Shown piece after piece: positions 8,091 through 16,239 of a DNA stretch of 64,000 nt. This DNA comes from Streptomyces pseudovenezuelae (GTDB taxonomy: Bacteria; Actinomycetota; Actinomycetes; Streptomycetales; Streptomycetaceae). The DNA lies in assembly GCF_001513955.1 (NCBI RefSeq), contig NZ_KQ948145.1, forward strand, positions 462,212-526,211, in the 5' to 3' direction. The notes below the pieces were generated by a model. That model was not told the origin of the DNA, made no database searches, and saw nothing but the letters and a program-made list of their open reading frames with translations. How positions within the stretch are numbered: the stretch's first letter is position 1; the number at the start of each line of letters is the position of its first letter. Both the position numbers and the translations under genes were made by a program.

Positions 8091-9209
8091 ATGGAGATTC
8101 TCTGGGTCCTGATGGCGGCGGTCCTGCTGGGCTTCGTCCTGCTTCCGTTCCTGCGGCGCAGGCGGGGCGGGATCGAGCAGGTCCCGGCGGGCCACCCGGA
8201 CGCCGCGGACCCGGCGGACTACGGCTTCGTACGGCAGGAGGAGCTGGACATCCGCATGCCCGGCCCCGACCAGGACCTGCTGGACGTCCTGGACCTGGTG
8301 CAGCGCACCCAGGACTACAAGGCCGCCGCCCAACTCCTGGCGGGCACCGATCGGGAGGGCGAGCTGCGCTGGCAGCGCGTGCAGGCCTTCGCCGGCGCCG
8401 CCTCGCTGGAACTGCAGCAGCGGCCGGGCGGGGTCAGCGAGGCGCCGGGCGGTCAGTGGCTGCGGGTGTGGCGGGCCGAGCAGCCCAAGGACGCGGGCGG
8501 CGCTGCGGTGCACGCGGAGTTCCTGGTGCAGCAGGCGTGGCGGACGTCGACCCCGGGCACGGACGACTTCCGGATCATCATGGAGGAGGCGCGGGCGACC
8601 TGCGGCGAGGCGGCACTGCTGGCTCCCGGCGATCCGGTCCCCTACCTCGTCGAGCTCTCCGTCGCGCGCGGACTGGCCTATTCGCAGGCGGAGTTCGAGC
8701 AGCTGTGGCTGAAGATCCTGGACCGCGCCCCGAACCACATGGGGGCGCATCTGGCGGCGCTGCACTACTGGTGCGAGAAGTGGCACGGCTCGCGGCAGCT
8801 TGCGTACGACTTCGCGGAGGCGGCGGCCGCCCGGGCCCCGCAGGGCTCGCTGCTGGCCGCGATGCCCTTGTTCGCGGTCTTCGAGCACCTGCCCGAGGTC
8901 AATCTGGTCAGCGGTTTCTACCAGAGCGAGGTCGTCACCAAGGCCATGCACGGCGCGCTGCACGCCGTCCACTCGGCCCGCGCCGACGATCCGATGCTGG
9001 CCCACGTCCGCCACCTGCTGGTCTTCTTCCTGGTCCGCGGCGAACGCTGGGCGGAGGCCATGAACCAGCTCGTGCACATCGACGGCCACGTCGGCGCCCT
9101 GCCCTGGACCCTGTCCGCCGACCCGGCCGCGGAGTTCGCGATATACCGGGCACTGGCAGTGGCGGGCTACGAGGCGAACGGCGGCAGCCCGGCGACGCTG
9201 ACGCAGTGA
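8091..9209 (+). CDS. Membrane-anchored protein of unknown function, helical-repeat-like
   Basis: 372 residues. An N-terminal hydrophobic helix ([20 protein letters not shown]) is followed by RRRR, then a long soluble, mostly helical part rich in Ala, Leu and Trp, with TPR-like stretches such as [19 protein letters not shown] and [21 protein letters not shown] do not recognise the family. The first ATG at 8091 has only a weak GGGG upstream, but the hydrophobic anchor begins there. It lies between metB (divergent) and msrA on the same strand, an order I recall as conserved in Streptomyces. Confidence 0.8.
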   Translation: MEILWVLMAAVLLGFVLLPFLRRRRGGIEQVPAGHPDAADPADYGFVRQEELDIRMPGPDQDLLDVLDLVQRTQDYKAAAQLLAGTDREGELRWQRVQAFAGAASLELQQRPGGVSEAPGGQWLRVWRAEQPKDAGGAAVHAEFLVQQAWRTSTPGTDDFRIIMEEARATCGEAALLAPGDPVPYLVELSVARGLAYSQAEFEQLWLKILDRAPNHMGAHLAALHYWCEKWHGSRQLAYDFAEAAAARAPQGSLLAAMPLFAVFEHLPEVNLVSGFYQSEVVTKAMHGALHAVHSARADDPMLAHVRHLLVFFLVRGERWAEAMNQLVHIDGHVGALPWTLSADPAAEFAIYRALAVAGYEANGGSPATLTQ

Positions 9210-9372
9210 CGCGGTGATGTCTTCGGGACGGTCTCCGCGTCGGCACCAGCCACCCCTACTGCCGTGCAGGTCGACGCCGGGTCCTGTCGGAATGCGGACC
9301 GGCAGGGAACCGTTGTTCTCCCTACCGCCACGCGCCCCTGCCCGGCACGCACGATCTGAAGGAGCCCGCGTC

Positions 9373-10080
9373 ATGCTGTTCGGCCGTACGCCCGTCCTGC
9401 CCACCCCCGAGCAGGCGCTGCAGGGCCGCTCCGAGCCGGCGTTCACGCTCCCCGACCGGCACACCGTCCTCGGCACGCCACTGCTCGGCCCCTACCCCGA
9501 GGGCTACCGGATCGCGGACTTCGGCCTGGGCTGCTTCTGGGGCGCCGAACGAAAGTTCTGGCAGCTCCCGGTGGGTGTCTGGACGACCCTGGTCGGCTAC
9601 CAGGGCGGCCACACCGAGAACCCCATGTACGAGGAGGTCTGCTCGGGTCTCACCGGCCACACCGAGGCGGTCCGCGTGGTCTTCGACCCCGCCCTCATCT
9701 CGTACGAGCGCCTCCTGAAGACCTTCTGGGAGTCCCACAACCCCACCCAGGGCTTCCGCCAGGGCAACGACGTCGGCACCCAGTACCGCTCGGCGATCCA
9801 CACCCACACCCCCGAGCAGGCAGCGGCAGCCGAGGCCTCCCGCACCGCCTACCAGCGGGCCCTCACGGCCTCGGGCCACCGCAGCACGATCACCACCGAG
9901 ATCCTGCCCGCACAGGGTCGGCCCTTCTACCCGGCGGAGAGCTACCACCAGCAGTACCTCGACAAGAACCCGGCGGGTTACTGCGGCATCGGCGGGACGG
10001 GGGTCAGGTTGGGTGCGTTCGAGACGAACTGGGGCGCGTCATGCCCGACGGGGCTCGCACCGTCTCCCACGGATGACTGA
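9373..10080 (+). CDS. msrA: Peptide-methionine (S)-S-oxide reductase MsrA, with rebuilt C-terminus
   Basis: Reduces methionine-S-sulfoxide in proteins and free methionine. 235 residues; catalytic C54 in [10 protein letters not shown], then the [13 protein letters not shown] and [13 protein letters not shown] signatures. AAGGAG precedes the ATG by eight bases. The tail is odd. The family ends [13 protein letters not shown], with recycling cysteines about nine residues apart. Here C204 (GYC) and C224 (SCP) are 20 apart because 11 residues ([11 protein letters not shown], codons 10006-10038) lie between. The 3' end overlaps the convergent gene at 9978-10775. Two further msrA 3'-end copies lie downstream (11515-11568 and 13487-13513), so this tail was probably replaced by an insertion. 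Catalysis is likely kept; recycling may be altered. Confidence 0.93.
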   Translation: MLFGRTPVLPTPEQALQGRSEPAFTLPDRHTVLGTPLLGPYPEGYRIADFGLGCFWGAERKFWQLPVGVWTTLVGYQGGHTENPMYEEVCSGLTGHTEAVRVVFDPALISYERLLKTFWESHNPTQGFRQGNDVGTQYRSAIHTHTPEQAAAAEASRTAYQRALTASGHRSTITTEILPAQGRPFYPAESYHQQYLDKNPAGYCGIGGTGVRLGAFETNWGASCPTGLAPSPTDD

Positions 10081-10775
10081 CCCTGCCGTTGACCGGATGA
10101 CTCGACGAACACCGCCAGGTAGCGGAATTCTCCACCTGGTCCGCCCTGGTCGGAGTACGGCTCCCATGTGAGGGGGTACTCACCTCTCAGGCTGCACGTA
10201 TTCGCCTCGTAGGCGCCCTCGGCCCAGAGCAGCGTCCCCGCGAGCTCCCGTCCGTGGTGGATCCGGAAGTCATGATCCCGCGTGCGACGGCGGCCAGGGC
10301 CAGGCGGAGCCCAGAGGGACGCCTCGTTGGTCAGCATGAGGGCGAGACCGTTCTGATCAGGTCGGCGACAGAAGCGCTCCAACCTCGCTATGTCACGAAC
10401 AAAGTGCAGGCGAGCCAGGTCGGTGGCACCATGCGCCTTCAGAATGAAATCCTCGACCGGGCTGCCGGCCTCGCCCGTCCAGCCTCGGGTGAAGTACTTG
10501 AATTCGATCGCCGTGCGGCTCTCGGGCCCAAGGCACTGGAGATCCAGATACTCGGTCCTGTCCGATCCTCGCTGCGGCACCTCAAGCCTGGAGCGCACAT
10601 CCGGCGCCAACTCCCAGAGGACTTTGGCGAAGCTGTGCTGAAGGTCGGCTTCGGAGTGGAAGACCGGCCTGTCCCGACACAGCTCCGCCATGACGTCGTC
10701 CAGTGAGGCCCGGCCGGCAAGGAGTCTCATAGAGTTCTTCGACGCCATGGTCACGACGCCATTCAAGTGGTCCAT
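9978..10775 (-). CDS. PD-(D/E)XK nuclease-like protein, insertion cargo
   Basis: 265 residues. Residues about 38-90 carry a restriction-nuclease-like pattern: a glutamate in [18 protein letters not shown], an aspartate in EYLDLQ, and 12-13 residues later the ExK of TAIEFKYF. Further conserved-looking blocks are [22 protein letters not shown] and [13 protein letters not shown]. The last 40 or so residues look unrelated; the final part is encoded antisense to the msrA 3' end, so the gene probably lost its own stop on insertion. The ATG at 10775 follows an adjacent GTG. It is divergent from the DUF4291 gene. A DNA-cleaving role is inferred from motif spacing, not proven. Confidence 0.75.
   Translation of the reverse strand: MDHLNGVVTMASKNSMRLLAGRASLDDVMAELCRDRPVFHSEADLQHSFAKVLWELAPDVRSRLEVPQRGSDRTEYLDLQCLGPESRTAIEFKYFTRGWTGEAGSPVEDFILKAHGATDLARLHFVRDIARLERFCRRPDQNGLALMLTNEASLWAPPGPGRRRTRDHDFRIHHGRELAGTLLWAEGAYEANTCSLRGEYPLTWEPYSDQGGPGGEFRYLAVFVESSGQRQGQSSVGDGASPVGHDAPQFVSNAPNLTPVPPMPQ
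9994..10080 (+). repeat. msrA 3'-end copy A (left boundary of the insertion region)
   Basis: The in-frame end of msrA. GGGACGGGGGTC (9994-10005) matches GGGACGGGTGTC of copy B at 11 of 12 bases. A 33-base extra segment (10006-10038) follows, then codons for SCPTGLAP and the stop. It is interpreted as a hybrid attachment site where incoming DNA restored an msrA-like terminus. Confidence 0.55.
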
Positions 10776-10871
10776 CACCTGAACTCACAAGCCCTGTCCG
10801 CCTCATCGGCCGGCTCGCCCCCTCCGAAATTCGATGGCAGGCAGGGATCAACGAATTGCACCCTGTACGTC

Positions 10872-11465
10872 ATGGACGAACCGCACCACAGAATCCGTGC
10901 GCTGCGCACGGATTCCACGATCACCGTTTACCAGGCCTACGCCCCGGAAATCGGTCTGCCCGCCGTCCAGGAAGGCCGCTTCCCCGCCGCGTGGAAGCGC
11001 GACAGGATGACGTGGATCAAGCCGTCGTTCCTGTGGATGATGTACCGCTGCGGCTGGGGCGCGAAAGCCGGGCAGGAGACCGTCCTCGCTGTTGAGATCA
11101 CCCGGGACGGTTTCGAGTGGGCACTGCGCCACGCATGCCTGTCGAGCTACGTCCGAGGGGTGCACCCCGACCAGGCTGCCTGGCAACGTCAGTTGAAGCG
11201 CGCGCCGGCTCGCGTGCAGTGGGACCCCGAGCGGGATCTGCACCTCCGGCCCCTGCCGTACCGGTCTCTGCAACTGGGCCTCTCCGGCGAGGCCGCACGA
11301 CGCTACGCCGACGAGTGGACCACCTCCATACGCGACGTGACCCCGCTCGCCCACGAGATCCATGCCCTTGTCAGCGGCGGCGATCTGGACTCCGCCGCCC
11401 GGCTGCTGCCTCAAGAGGACCCCTACCCCATTGAGGAGGAAGTCCTCGCCCCGCTACAGGGATGA
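10872..11465 (+). CDS. DUF4291 family protein, insertion cargo
   Basis: 197 residues from the ATG at 10872, where homology begins (MDEPHHRIRALRTDSTITVYQAY). The family core is clear: PAAWKRDRMTWIKPSFLWMMYRCGW, EITRDGFEWAL and the later LQLGLSGEAARRYADEW. DUF4291 proteins have no established function; they are soluble and patchily distributed, which fits mobile cargo. No good ribosome site is visible, so the start is the weakest point. It is divergent from the nuclease-like gene with a 96-bp gap, suggesting one two-gene cassette. It ends 50 bp before msrA 3'-end copy B. Confidence 0.82.
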   Translation: MDEPHHRIRALRTDSTITVYQAYAPEIGLPAVQEGRFPAAWKRDRMTWIKPSFLWMMYRCGWGAKAGQETVLAVEITRDGFEWALRHACLSSYVRGVHPDQAAWQRQLKRAPARVQWDPERDLHLRPLPYRSLQLGLSGEAARRYADEWTTSIRDVTPLAHEIHALVSGGDLDSAARLLPQEDPYPIEEEVLAPLQG

Positions 11466-11833
11466 CGGACTGATCGGTCCGACGCCAGGTCCACGGGTCA
11501 CATGGCAGCAAAGGCTCGCTGGGACGGGTGTCTCTTGTCCGATCGGTGTTGCCCCCGCTGCGGAGTGATCCCGTAGCGACTGGCGCTGTGCCGGATGACC
11601 GGGCACTTTATGGCACTCGTGGCTGCATCAGTCGCAGATTGCACCCGGATCAAGCGGCGGATCTGGAGCAAACTCATCGTCGGTACACCGAGAAGCATCC
11701 TTCAGTGTCCGGTGCGGAGACCGCAGTCGCGCAGCAGGCTGACACACGGTCTGCTGACCCGTTGGGCGAAGACCTCAACAGCACGGTTGAGTCCCGCTAT
11801 CCTGCCCCTAGTCCAACGGCATGCGGGGGCGAC
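11466..11833. other. Gap between the two insertion cassettes
   Basis: 368 bp without a complete gene. It holds msrA 3'-end copy B (11515-11568) and the upstream region of the next gene, in which TATCCT (11798-11803), 30 bases before the ATG at 11834, is a possible -10 element. An open frame runs through it but has no recognisable protein or ribosome site. Confidence 0.6.
11515..11568 (+). repeat. msrA 3'-end copy B: detached codons for LAGTGVSCPIGVAPAAE and stop
   Basis: Reads LAGTGVSCPIGVAPAAE then TGA, which is how a normal Streptomyces MsrA ends after GYCGIG. There is no msrA body in front of it. It is most simply the original msrA terminus, pushed 1.5 kb downstream when the nuclease/DUF4291 cassette was inserted. 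Confidence 0.7.
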
Positions 11834-12424
11834 ATGGCAATACCCAATGAGGCGTCGCGGGAAGAGATCACTGCATATCTGCGCGAATTAGCATCGCGCG
11901 TGCAGCTGATGACGGCCAGCGCCGAACGGTTCGTCTACTTCTCAGGCCTGATAGCCATTGCCGCAGTGAAATTCGGCGTGGTCGACGGAAAGAAGTCGGT
12001 AATAATTCTGGCCCCATACGCCCTGGCCGCTTCACTGACGTATCAGATCCAACTTTACACCGACGTGGCACGTCTACGCGTCCTGAAAGAGCTCATCGAA
12101 ACGTTGAGCATGAATCCACGCGACCTGACTTCCCTTGAGCGGTTTGCATTCGCCGACAAGTACAGGAATCGCGCCAGCGTAATCGCCACGCAGGTTTTTT
12201 ACCTGCTTACGTTCATCATCTTCATCGCATGCAGCTTGATCAAAAGCGCGTCTCTGCACTGGCATGACTTCAATGTCGCCTGGTTCGACGGCGTGGGCAT
12301 CGCCCTTTGCCTCACACTGATAGCCTTGGCTTCCATCGAGCTCGCTCGATCCAATACTGCCGTTCCAGCCACTCTGCCCGGCCGCATCCAAAGACAATAT
12401 GCAAGGAGAGTGTCGAGTAGGTGA
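11834..12424 (+). CDS. Membrane protein with paired hydrophobic segments, insertion cargo
   Basis: 196 residues, unrecognised. An amphipathic N-terminus (REEITAYLRELASRVQLM) precedes two close hydrophobic segments (FVYFSGLIAIAAVKF and KSVIILAPYALAASLTY); after a charged loop there are two more (VFYLLTFIIFIACSLI and GVGIALCLTLIALASIEL). This four-segment layout recalls small effector or anchor membrane proteins. The ATG at 11834 has GGGGGCGAC in front. The stop overlaps the GTG of the glycosyltransferase by four bases, so the two are coupled. Codon use is clearly less GC-rich than the neighbours, supporting horizontal transfer. Confidence 0.75.
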   Translation: MAIPNEASREEITAYLRELASRVQLMTASAERFVYFSGLIAIAAVKFGVVDGKKSVIILAPYALAASLTYQIQLYTDVARLRVLKELIETLSMNPRDLTSLERFAFADKYRNRASVIATQVFYLLTFIIFIACSLIKSASLHWHDFNVAWFDGVGIALCLTLIALASIELARSNTAVPATLPGRIQRQYARRVSSR

Positions 12425-13449
12425 TTTCGAACGACCCAGAACTTCTACGGGTAAACCAATTCTCGGAAAGTCTTTACTTCCCTGCGCCACACGGCGTCCA
12501 CTCGGTCTTCTGTGACACCATCTCCGCCCTGCAGGCGATGCCAGGCCTCAATTTGGGCGTCAACCAGTGGTGGAGGGATGGAGTACTGCACATCCACACA
12601 GTGGGCCCGGCATCCCTGATCAAGATGATCAATCATCGAGGCCCCGTGTTGGTTTCTGCCCACCTCGCCAGCCATAGCCTCCTAGGGAGCCTCGCGGGCG
12701 CACGGATGTACACCGCGGCATGGAGCGCATACCTTGACCGTTTCTACAGCCAGGCAGATGCAATCCTGGCCGTGAGCGAAGAAGTACGTTCGGAGCTCCT
12801 CTCACGTGGCATACGAAAACCCGTGCACGTGGTGCACAACGGCGTTGACCTCACGGTTTTCAAATCCAGCCCCAGTGCGCGACAAGCCAGCCGCAAGGCA
12901 CTAGGAGTCGGGCAGGACGAACGGGTGGTCCTGTGCGTCGCCCAGCTACAGCCACGCAAATGTCCGCACATCTTCGTAGAATGCGCGCGAAAATTCTCTG
13001 ACGTAAAATTCGTATGGGTTGGGGAATCTCTTTTTGGCCCTATTTCCGCCAGTCGAGCGGAAATCAGATCACTGATGGCCGGAGCACCGAGGAACCTGCA
13101 CTTCACCGGCGGCCTGCCGCGGGAGGACGTATCGCAGTGGTGCCGCGCGGCGGACGTCTTCCTTTTCCCCTCGCATCATGAAACGTTCGGCTTGGCCATC
13201 CTTGAGGCCGCAGCATCGGGACTACCCATAATCACCCGAAGGTTGCCCGTTTACGATGACATATTCGGCGAGCCCGGCATCGACAGACTGACAGCAGAAG
13301 ACATCCCTGATTTTATTGATCAAGTCGATTACTTGCTTTCAAGTCCCGAGGCCCGCCAAAGATTTGGCCAACGGTCACTCTCTGTTGCTTCCTCGTACGG
13401 ATCAGAAGTCATCGCCAAGGATCTGGTCAAGGTATACGAGCAAATTTGA
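12421..13449 (+). CDS. GT4-family glycosyltransferase, insertion cargo
   Basis: 342 residues with the GT-B fold pattern of family 4. The N-terminal domain contains GPVLVSAHLASHSLLGS and AILAVSEEVRSELLSRGI, then HVVHNGVDLTVFK. The C-terminal nucleotide-sugar domain has VVLCVAQLQPRKCPHIFVE and the E-x7-E motif region HHETFGLAILEAAASGLPII. It probably transfers a sugar from an NDP- or GDP-sugar to a lipid or protein acceptor at the inner membrane face; the acceptor is unknown. The GTG start overlaps the upstream membrane-protein stop (GTGA), so the two likely act together. GC content is low for Streptomyces. Confidence 0.85.
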   Translation: MISNDPELLRVNQFSESLYFPAPHGVHSVFCDTISALQAMPGLNLGVNQWWRDGVLHIHTVGPASLIKMINHRGPVLVSAHLASHSLLGSLAGARMYTAAWSAYLDRFYSQADAILAVSEEVRSELLSRGIRKPVHVVHNGVDLTVFKSSPSARQASRKALGVGQDERVVLCVAQLQPRKCPHIFVECARKFSDVKFVWVGESLFGPISASRAEIRSLMAGAPRNLHFTGGLPREDVSQWCRAADVFLFPSHHETFGLAILEAAASGLPIITRRLPVYDDIFGEPGIDRLTAEDIPDFIDQVDYLLSSPEARQRFGQRSLSVASSYGSEVIAKDLVKVYEQI

Positions 13450-13486
13450 GCAGGGCCAAGGTCTTAACGGGCGCTGCGGGTTGAGC

Positions 13487-13513
13487 GGCACCAGGGTGTC
13501 GTGCCCGATTGAT
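13487..13513 (+). repeat. msrA 3'-end copy C: remnant coding GTRVSCPID
   Basis: Forty bases after the glycosyltransferase stop, one frame reads GTRVSCPID, matching the GTGVSCPIG end of MsrA at the protein level and partly in DNA (TCGTGCCCGATT against TCTTGTCCGATC in copy B). It is more decayed than copy B. It marks the probable right edge of the second cassette. Confidence 0.5.
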
Positions 13514-13569
13514 TCCAGGCGTGCCGGCATCGGTCAAACGCCTTCGGGAGGTCATCCGACGGGCTATCA

Positions 13570-13671
13570 ACCTCCGTGGACGAGATCGCGATTCCGCCCG
13601 ACGCGATCGCCCAGGCCATCGCGTTCGCCGTCAAGCATCACAGGGGACCACAGGGGATCATGGAGGGATGA
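13570..13671 (+). pseudogene. Short-chain dehydrogenase C-terminal remnant
   Basis: One open frame reads TSVDEIAIPPDAIAQAIAFAV and then loses similarity. The IPPDAxAxAIAFAI pattern is typical of the last 40 residues of SDR-family oxidoreductases, where EQP and a conserved tail normally follow. No start or Rossmann domain lies upstream, so this is a leftover fragment. Its TGA overlaps the start of the next gene. Confidence 0.55.
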
Positions 13672-14261
13672 CGGAACTCTCCCCCTACCAGCGGGACTTG
13701 CGGGATCGCCTCGCGTCTGTCCCCGTGCTTCCCGCGCCCGCTCCCTGGCAGCCGGTGTTCGACTCCTGCGCCGCGGTCGGAGGGCTGCTCGGGATCGGCT
13801 TCGCGACGCATCCGGACAGTGGCCACGACCTCGTGATGGTCGTCTCCACCGACGGCCACGGTCTCTTCGACGCCGTCACCGGCGAGAAGGTCGCACGGGA
13901 CCGGGATCCCGATCCGGAGAGCGGTACGCCGGACGCGGCCCCGGATCTGACCTGTCCGGGCCTCGGGCCGATCGCCGGCCGTCGGGTCCACATCGCCGGG
14001 CTGTTCGGCGGCGGGCTGCATGCCACCACCGCCGACGGCTGGCACGTGGAGGTCGTCTCGCCGGCCTGGCCCCACCACCGCGTCCTGCTCTCCCGCGGCA
14101 GCGGCATGCCCCACCGCGATCCGCACGGCGAGCGGTGGTGGCATGTCTTCCACTCCCACGGCTCCGAACACCGGGCGGCCGGCTTCTCCCCCTCCGGCCG
14201 CACCCTCGCCGTCGCGACGAGCAGCGACGTGACCCTGTGGACGCGCGCGCCGGGTATGTGA
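13668..14261 (+). CDS. Hypothetical protein
   Basis: 197 residues, soluble, unrecognised. It begins MTELSPYQRDLRDRLASVPV and has short repeated motifs that look like beta blades: GHDLVMVVSTDGHGLFDAVTGE, GRRVHIAGLFGGG and GRTLAVATSSDVTLWTRAP. The last resembles a WD40-like strand pair, which could mean a partial propeller, but this is weak. The ATG has GGAGGG only one base away, so the start may be wrong. It is convergent with the second msrA and lies at the right border of the insertion region. Confidence 0.7.
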   Translation: MTELSPYQRDLRDRLASVPVLPAPAPWQPVFDSCAAVGGLLGIGFATHPDSGHDLVMVVSTDGHGLFDAVTGEKVARDRDPDPESGTPDAAPDLTCPGLGPIAGRRVHIAGLFGGGLHATTADGWHVEVVSPAWPHHRVLLSRGSGMPHRDPHGERWWHVFHSHGSEHRAAGFSPSGRTLAVATSSDVTLWTRAPGM

Positions 14262-14291
14262 CGCACAGGGGCGTCAGAGACGTCAGACGCC

Positions 14292-14804
14292 TCAGCTCTC
14301 CGCGCGCTTCGGCAGACGCCAGCCCGGGCGCGGGAAGTGGCAGGTGTAGCCGTCCGGGTAGCGCTGGAGGTAGTCCTGGTGCTCAGGCTCGGCCTGCCAG
14401 AAGGGGCCGACCGGCTCCACCTCGGTGACGACCTTGCCGGGCCACAGCCCGGAGGCGTCCACGTCCGCGATGGTGTCCTCGGCGATGCGCTTCTGCTCGT
14501 CGTCCACGTAGTAGATCGCCGAGCGGTAGCTGAGGCCGATGTCGTTGCCCTGGCGGTTCTTGGTGCTCGGGTCGTGGATCTGGAAGAAGAACTCCAGGAG
14601 CGTGCGGTAGTCGGTCTGCTCGGGGTCGAAAAGGATCTCGATGGCCTCCGCGTGCGTGCCGTGGTTGCGGTACGTCGCGTTCGGCACGTCACCCCCGGTG
14701 TATCCGACCCGGGTCGCCGTCACGCCCGGCAGCCGGCGGATCAGCTCCTCCATTCCCCAGAAGCATCCGCCCGCCAGCACAGCCCTCTGTGTCTGCGCAG
14801 CCAT
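14292..14804 (-). CDS. msrA: Second peptide-methionine (S)-S-oxide reductase MsrA
   Basis: 170 residues, a shorter MsrA class than the copy at 9373. Catalytic C14 is in [28 protein letters not shown] and [16 protein letters not shown] are present. The tail [18 protein letters not shown] lacks the GYCG-SCP recycling pair and keeps one cysteine. The ATG at 14804 has GGGAGG nine bases upstream. The two paralogues share little outside the motifs, so they are not a recent duplication. It is convergent with the hypothetical gene and faces away from the AI-2E-family gene. Confidence 0.92.
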   Translation of the reverse strand: MAAQTQRAVLAGGCFWGMEELIRRLPGVTATRVGYTGGDVPNATYRNHGTHAEAIEILFDPEQTDYRTLLEFFFQIHDPSTKNRQGNDIGLSYRSAIYYVDDEQKRIAEDTIADVDASGLWPGKVVTEVEPVGPFWQAEPEHQDYLQRYPDGYTCHFPRPGWRLPKRAES

Positions 14805-14965
14805 CGCTGTCCTCCCATATCTGCTCGCTCGGGCCGGTCGGCCGGCACACCGCCGGCAGCCCCTGCCCACTCCCCCTCAACGCGCGAGGGTGCCGGGCGA
14901 TTCCACGGCCGACCGGTGACGCAGCCATGGTGCCGGTGTGATGTGAGTACCCATAGGGTGCACCC

Positions 14966-16081
14966 GTGACTGCCAACTTGAGTTCCACGAAAGCCCGCGC
15001 GGCGCTGCGCACGTCGGCGCGGGCCTCCGCGGAGTTGCTGCTCATATTGCTGATGCTCGCGGTGAGTCTGTGGGTGCTGGGCCGGATGTGGTCGGTCGTG
15101 TGGCCGCTCGTGATCGGTCTGCTGCTGACCACGCTGACCTGGCCACCAACTCGCTTCCTGCTGCGCCGCGGGTGGAAGCCCGCTCTCGCGGCGTCGACGG
15201 TGACCGTGCTGTTCCTGCTGGTCGCCGCAGGGGTCGTGGCACTGATCGCGGTGCCGGTGGCGTCGCAGTCAGGCGAGTTGACCGACGGGGTGGTCGACGG
15301 CGTCCAGAAGGTGCGCGAGTGGGCCGCCGGGCCGCCGTTGAACATCGGTGACGCCCAGATCGACAAGGCCTTCGACTCCGCGGTCTCCCGGGCGCAGGAC
15401 GGTCTCGGCAGCATGGTCGGCGCTGTCGTCACGGGAGTGAGCACCGTGGTGAACGGCCTGGTCACCGGCGTCCTGGCCCTGTTCCTGATGTTCTTCTTCC
15501 TCAAGGACGGTCCGCGGTTCCTGCCGTGGCTCGCCCGTCAGCTGCCCGGTCGGCTCTCCACCGACGTCCCGACCGTGGCCGCGCGCGGCTGGGACACGCT
15601 GGGATCCTTCGTGCGTTCCCAGGCGGCCGTCGGCCTGATCGATGCCGTCCTGATCGGCCTGGGCCTGTGGATCCTCGGGGTACCGCTGGTGCTCCCGCTG
15701 GCGGTGCTGACCTTCGTCTCGGCGTTCGTGCCGATCATCGGTGCCTTCTTCGCCGGTTTCGTCGCGGTTCTCATCGCGCTGGTCTCCAACGGCCTGATGG
15801 ACGCGCTGATCGTGCTGGCCATCATCGTGGTGGTGCAGCAGCTCGAGGGCAACGTGTTCCAGCCCATGATCCAGAGCCGGGGGCTCGGCCTGCACGCGGC
15901 CGTGGTCCTGCTGGCGGTGACGTTGGGCGGCAGCCTCGCCGGAATCGTGGGGAGCCTGCTCGCGGTACCGGTCGCCGCGCTGATCGCGGTGATCTGGAAC
16001 TACATGCGCGAGCAGCTCCAGGAGCCGTCACAGGATCCGGGCACCGCCGAGCCGGAGACCGGCATCGCCACCCCGTCCTGA
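14966..16081 (+). CDS. AI-2E family transporter (PerM/YdiK type)
   Basis: 371-residue polytopic membrane protein. Three N-terminal helices (about residues 22-100), a soluble periplasmic-type loop, then five helices including VTGVLALFLMFFFLKDGPRF, FVSAFVPIIGAFFAGF and LIVLAIIVVVQQLEGNVFQPMI, the hallmark of the family. Family members are predicted exporters of varied solutes; an autoinducer role has been shown for only a few. GTG start at 14966. Monocistronic. Confidence 0.9.
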   Translation: MTANLSSTKARAALRTSARASAELLLILLMLAVSLWVLGRMWSVVWPLVIGLLLTTLTWPPTRFLLRRGWKPALAASTVTVLFLLVAAGVVALIAVPVASQSGELTDGVVDGVQKVREWAAGPPLNIGDAQIDKAFDSAVSRAQDGLGSMVGAVVTGVSTVVNGLVTGVLALFLMFFFLKDGPRFLPWLARQLPGRLSTDVPTVAARGWDTLGSFVRSQAAVGLIDAVLIGLGLWILGVPLVLPLAVLTFVSAFVPIIGAFFAGFVAVLIALVSNGLMDALIVLAIIVVVQQLEGNVFQPMIQSRGLGLHAAVVLLAVTLGGSLAGIVGSLLAVPVAALIAVIWNYMREQLQEPSQDPGTAEPETGIATPS

Positions 16082-16239
16082 AGAGCGGTGCCGTCCCTCG
16101 ATGCGACCCCCGCGCCGTGCCCGAGCCGACGGCCGTCAGGCGGTGCCGTGCAACACCTCGCCGAACCCCGGGTGTCAAGCATTTCGACCCCGTTGAAAAA
16201 CAACCGCGGCCGCCGCCTCCCCGACCTACGATCGCCTGC

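Noticed and set aside
5823..9476. A 1217-codon open frame on the minus strand
   Set aside because: It crosses metB in another frame, is Arg/Pro-rich and has no known domain; high-GC DNA gives such shadow frames.
13316..14428. A 370-codon plus-strand frame
   Set aside because: It begins inside the glycosyltransferase gene, becomes Arg/Pro-rich and overlaps the better-supported gene at 13668.
9373..14804. Two msrA genes as a recent duplication that made the terminus copies
   Set aside because: The second MsrA has a different tail ([10 protein letters not shown]) and low similarity, so copies B and C derive from the first gene's 3' end.
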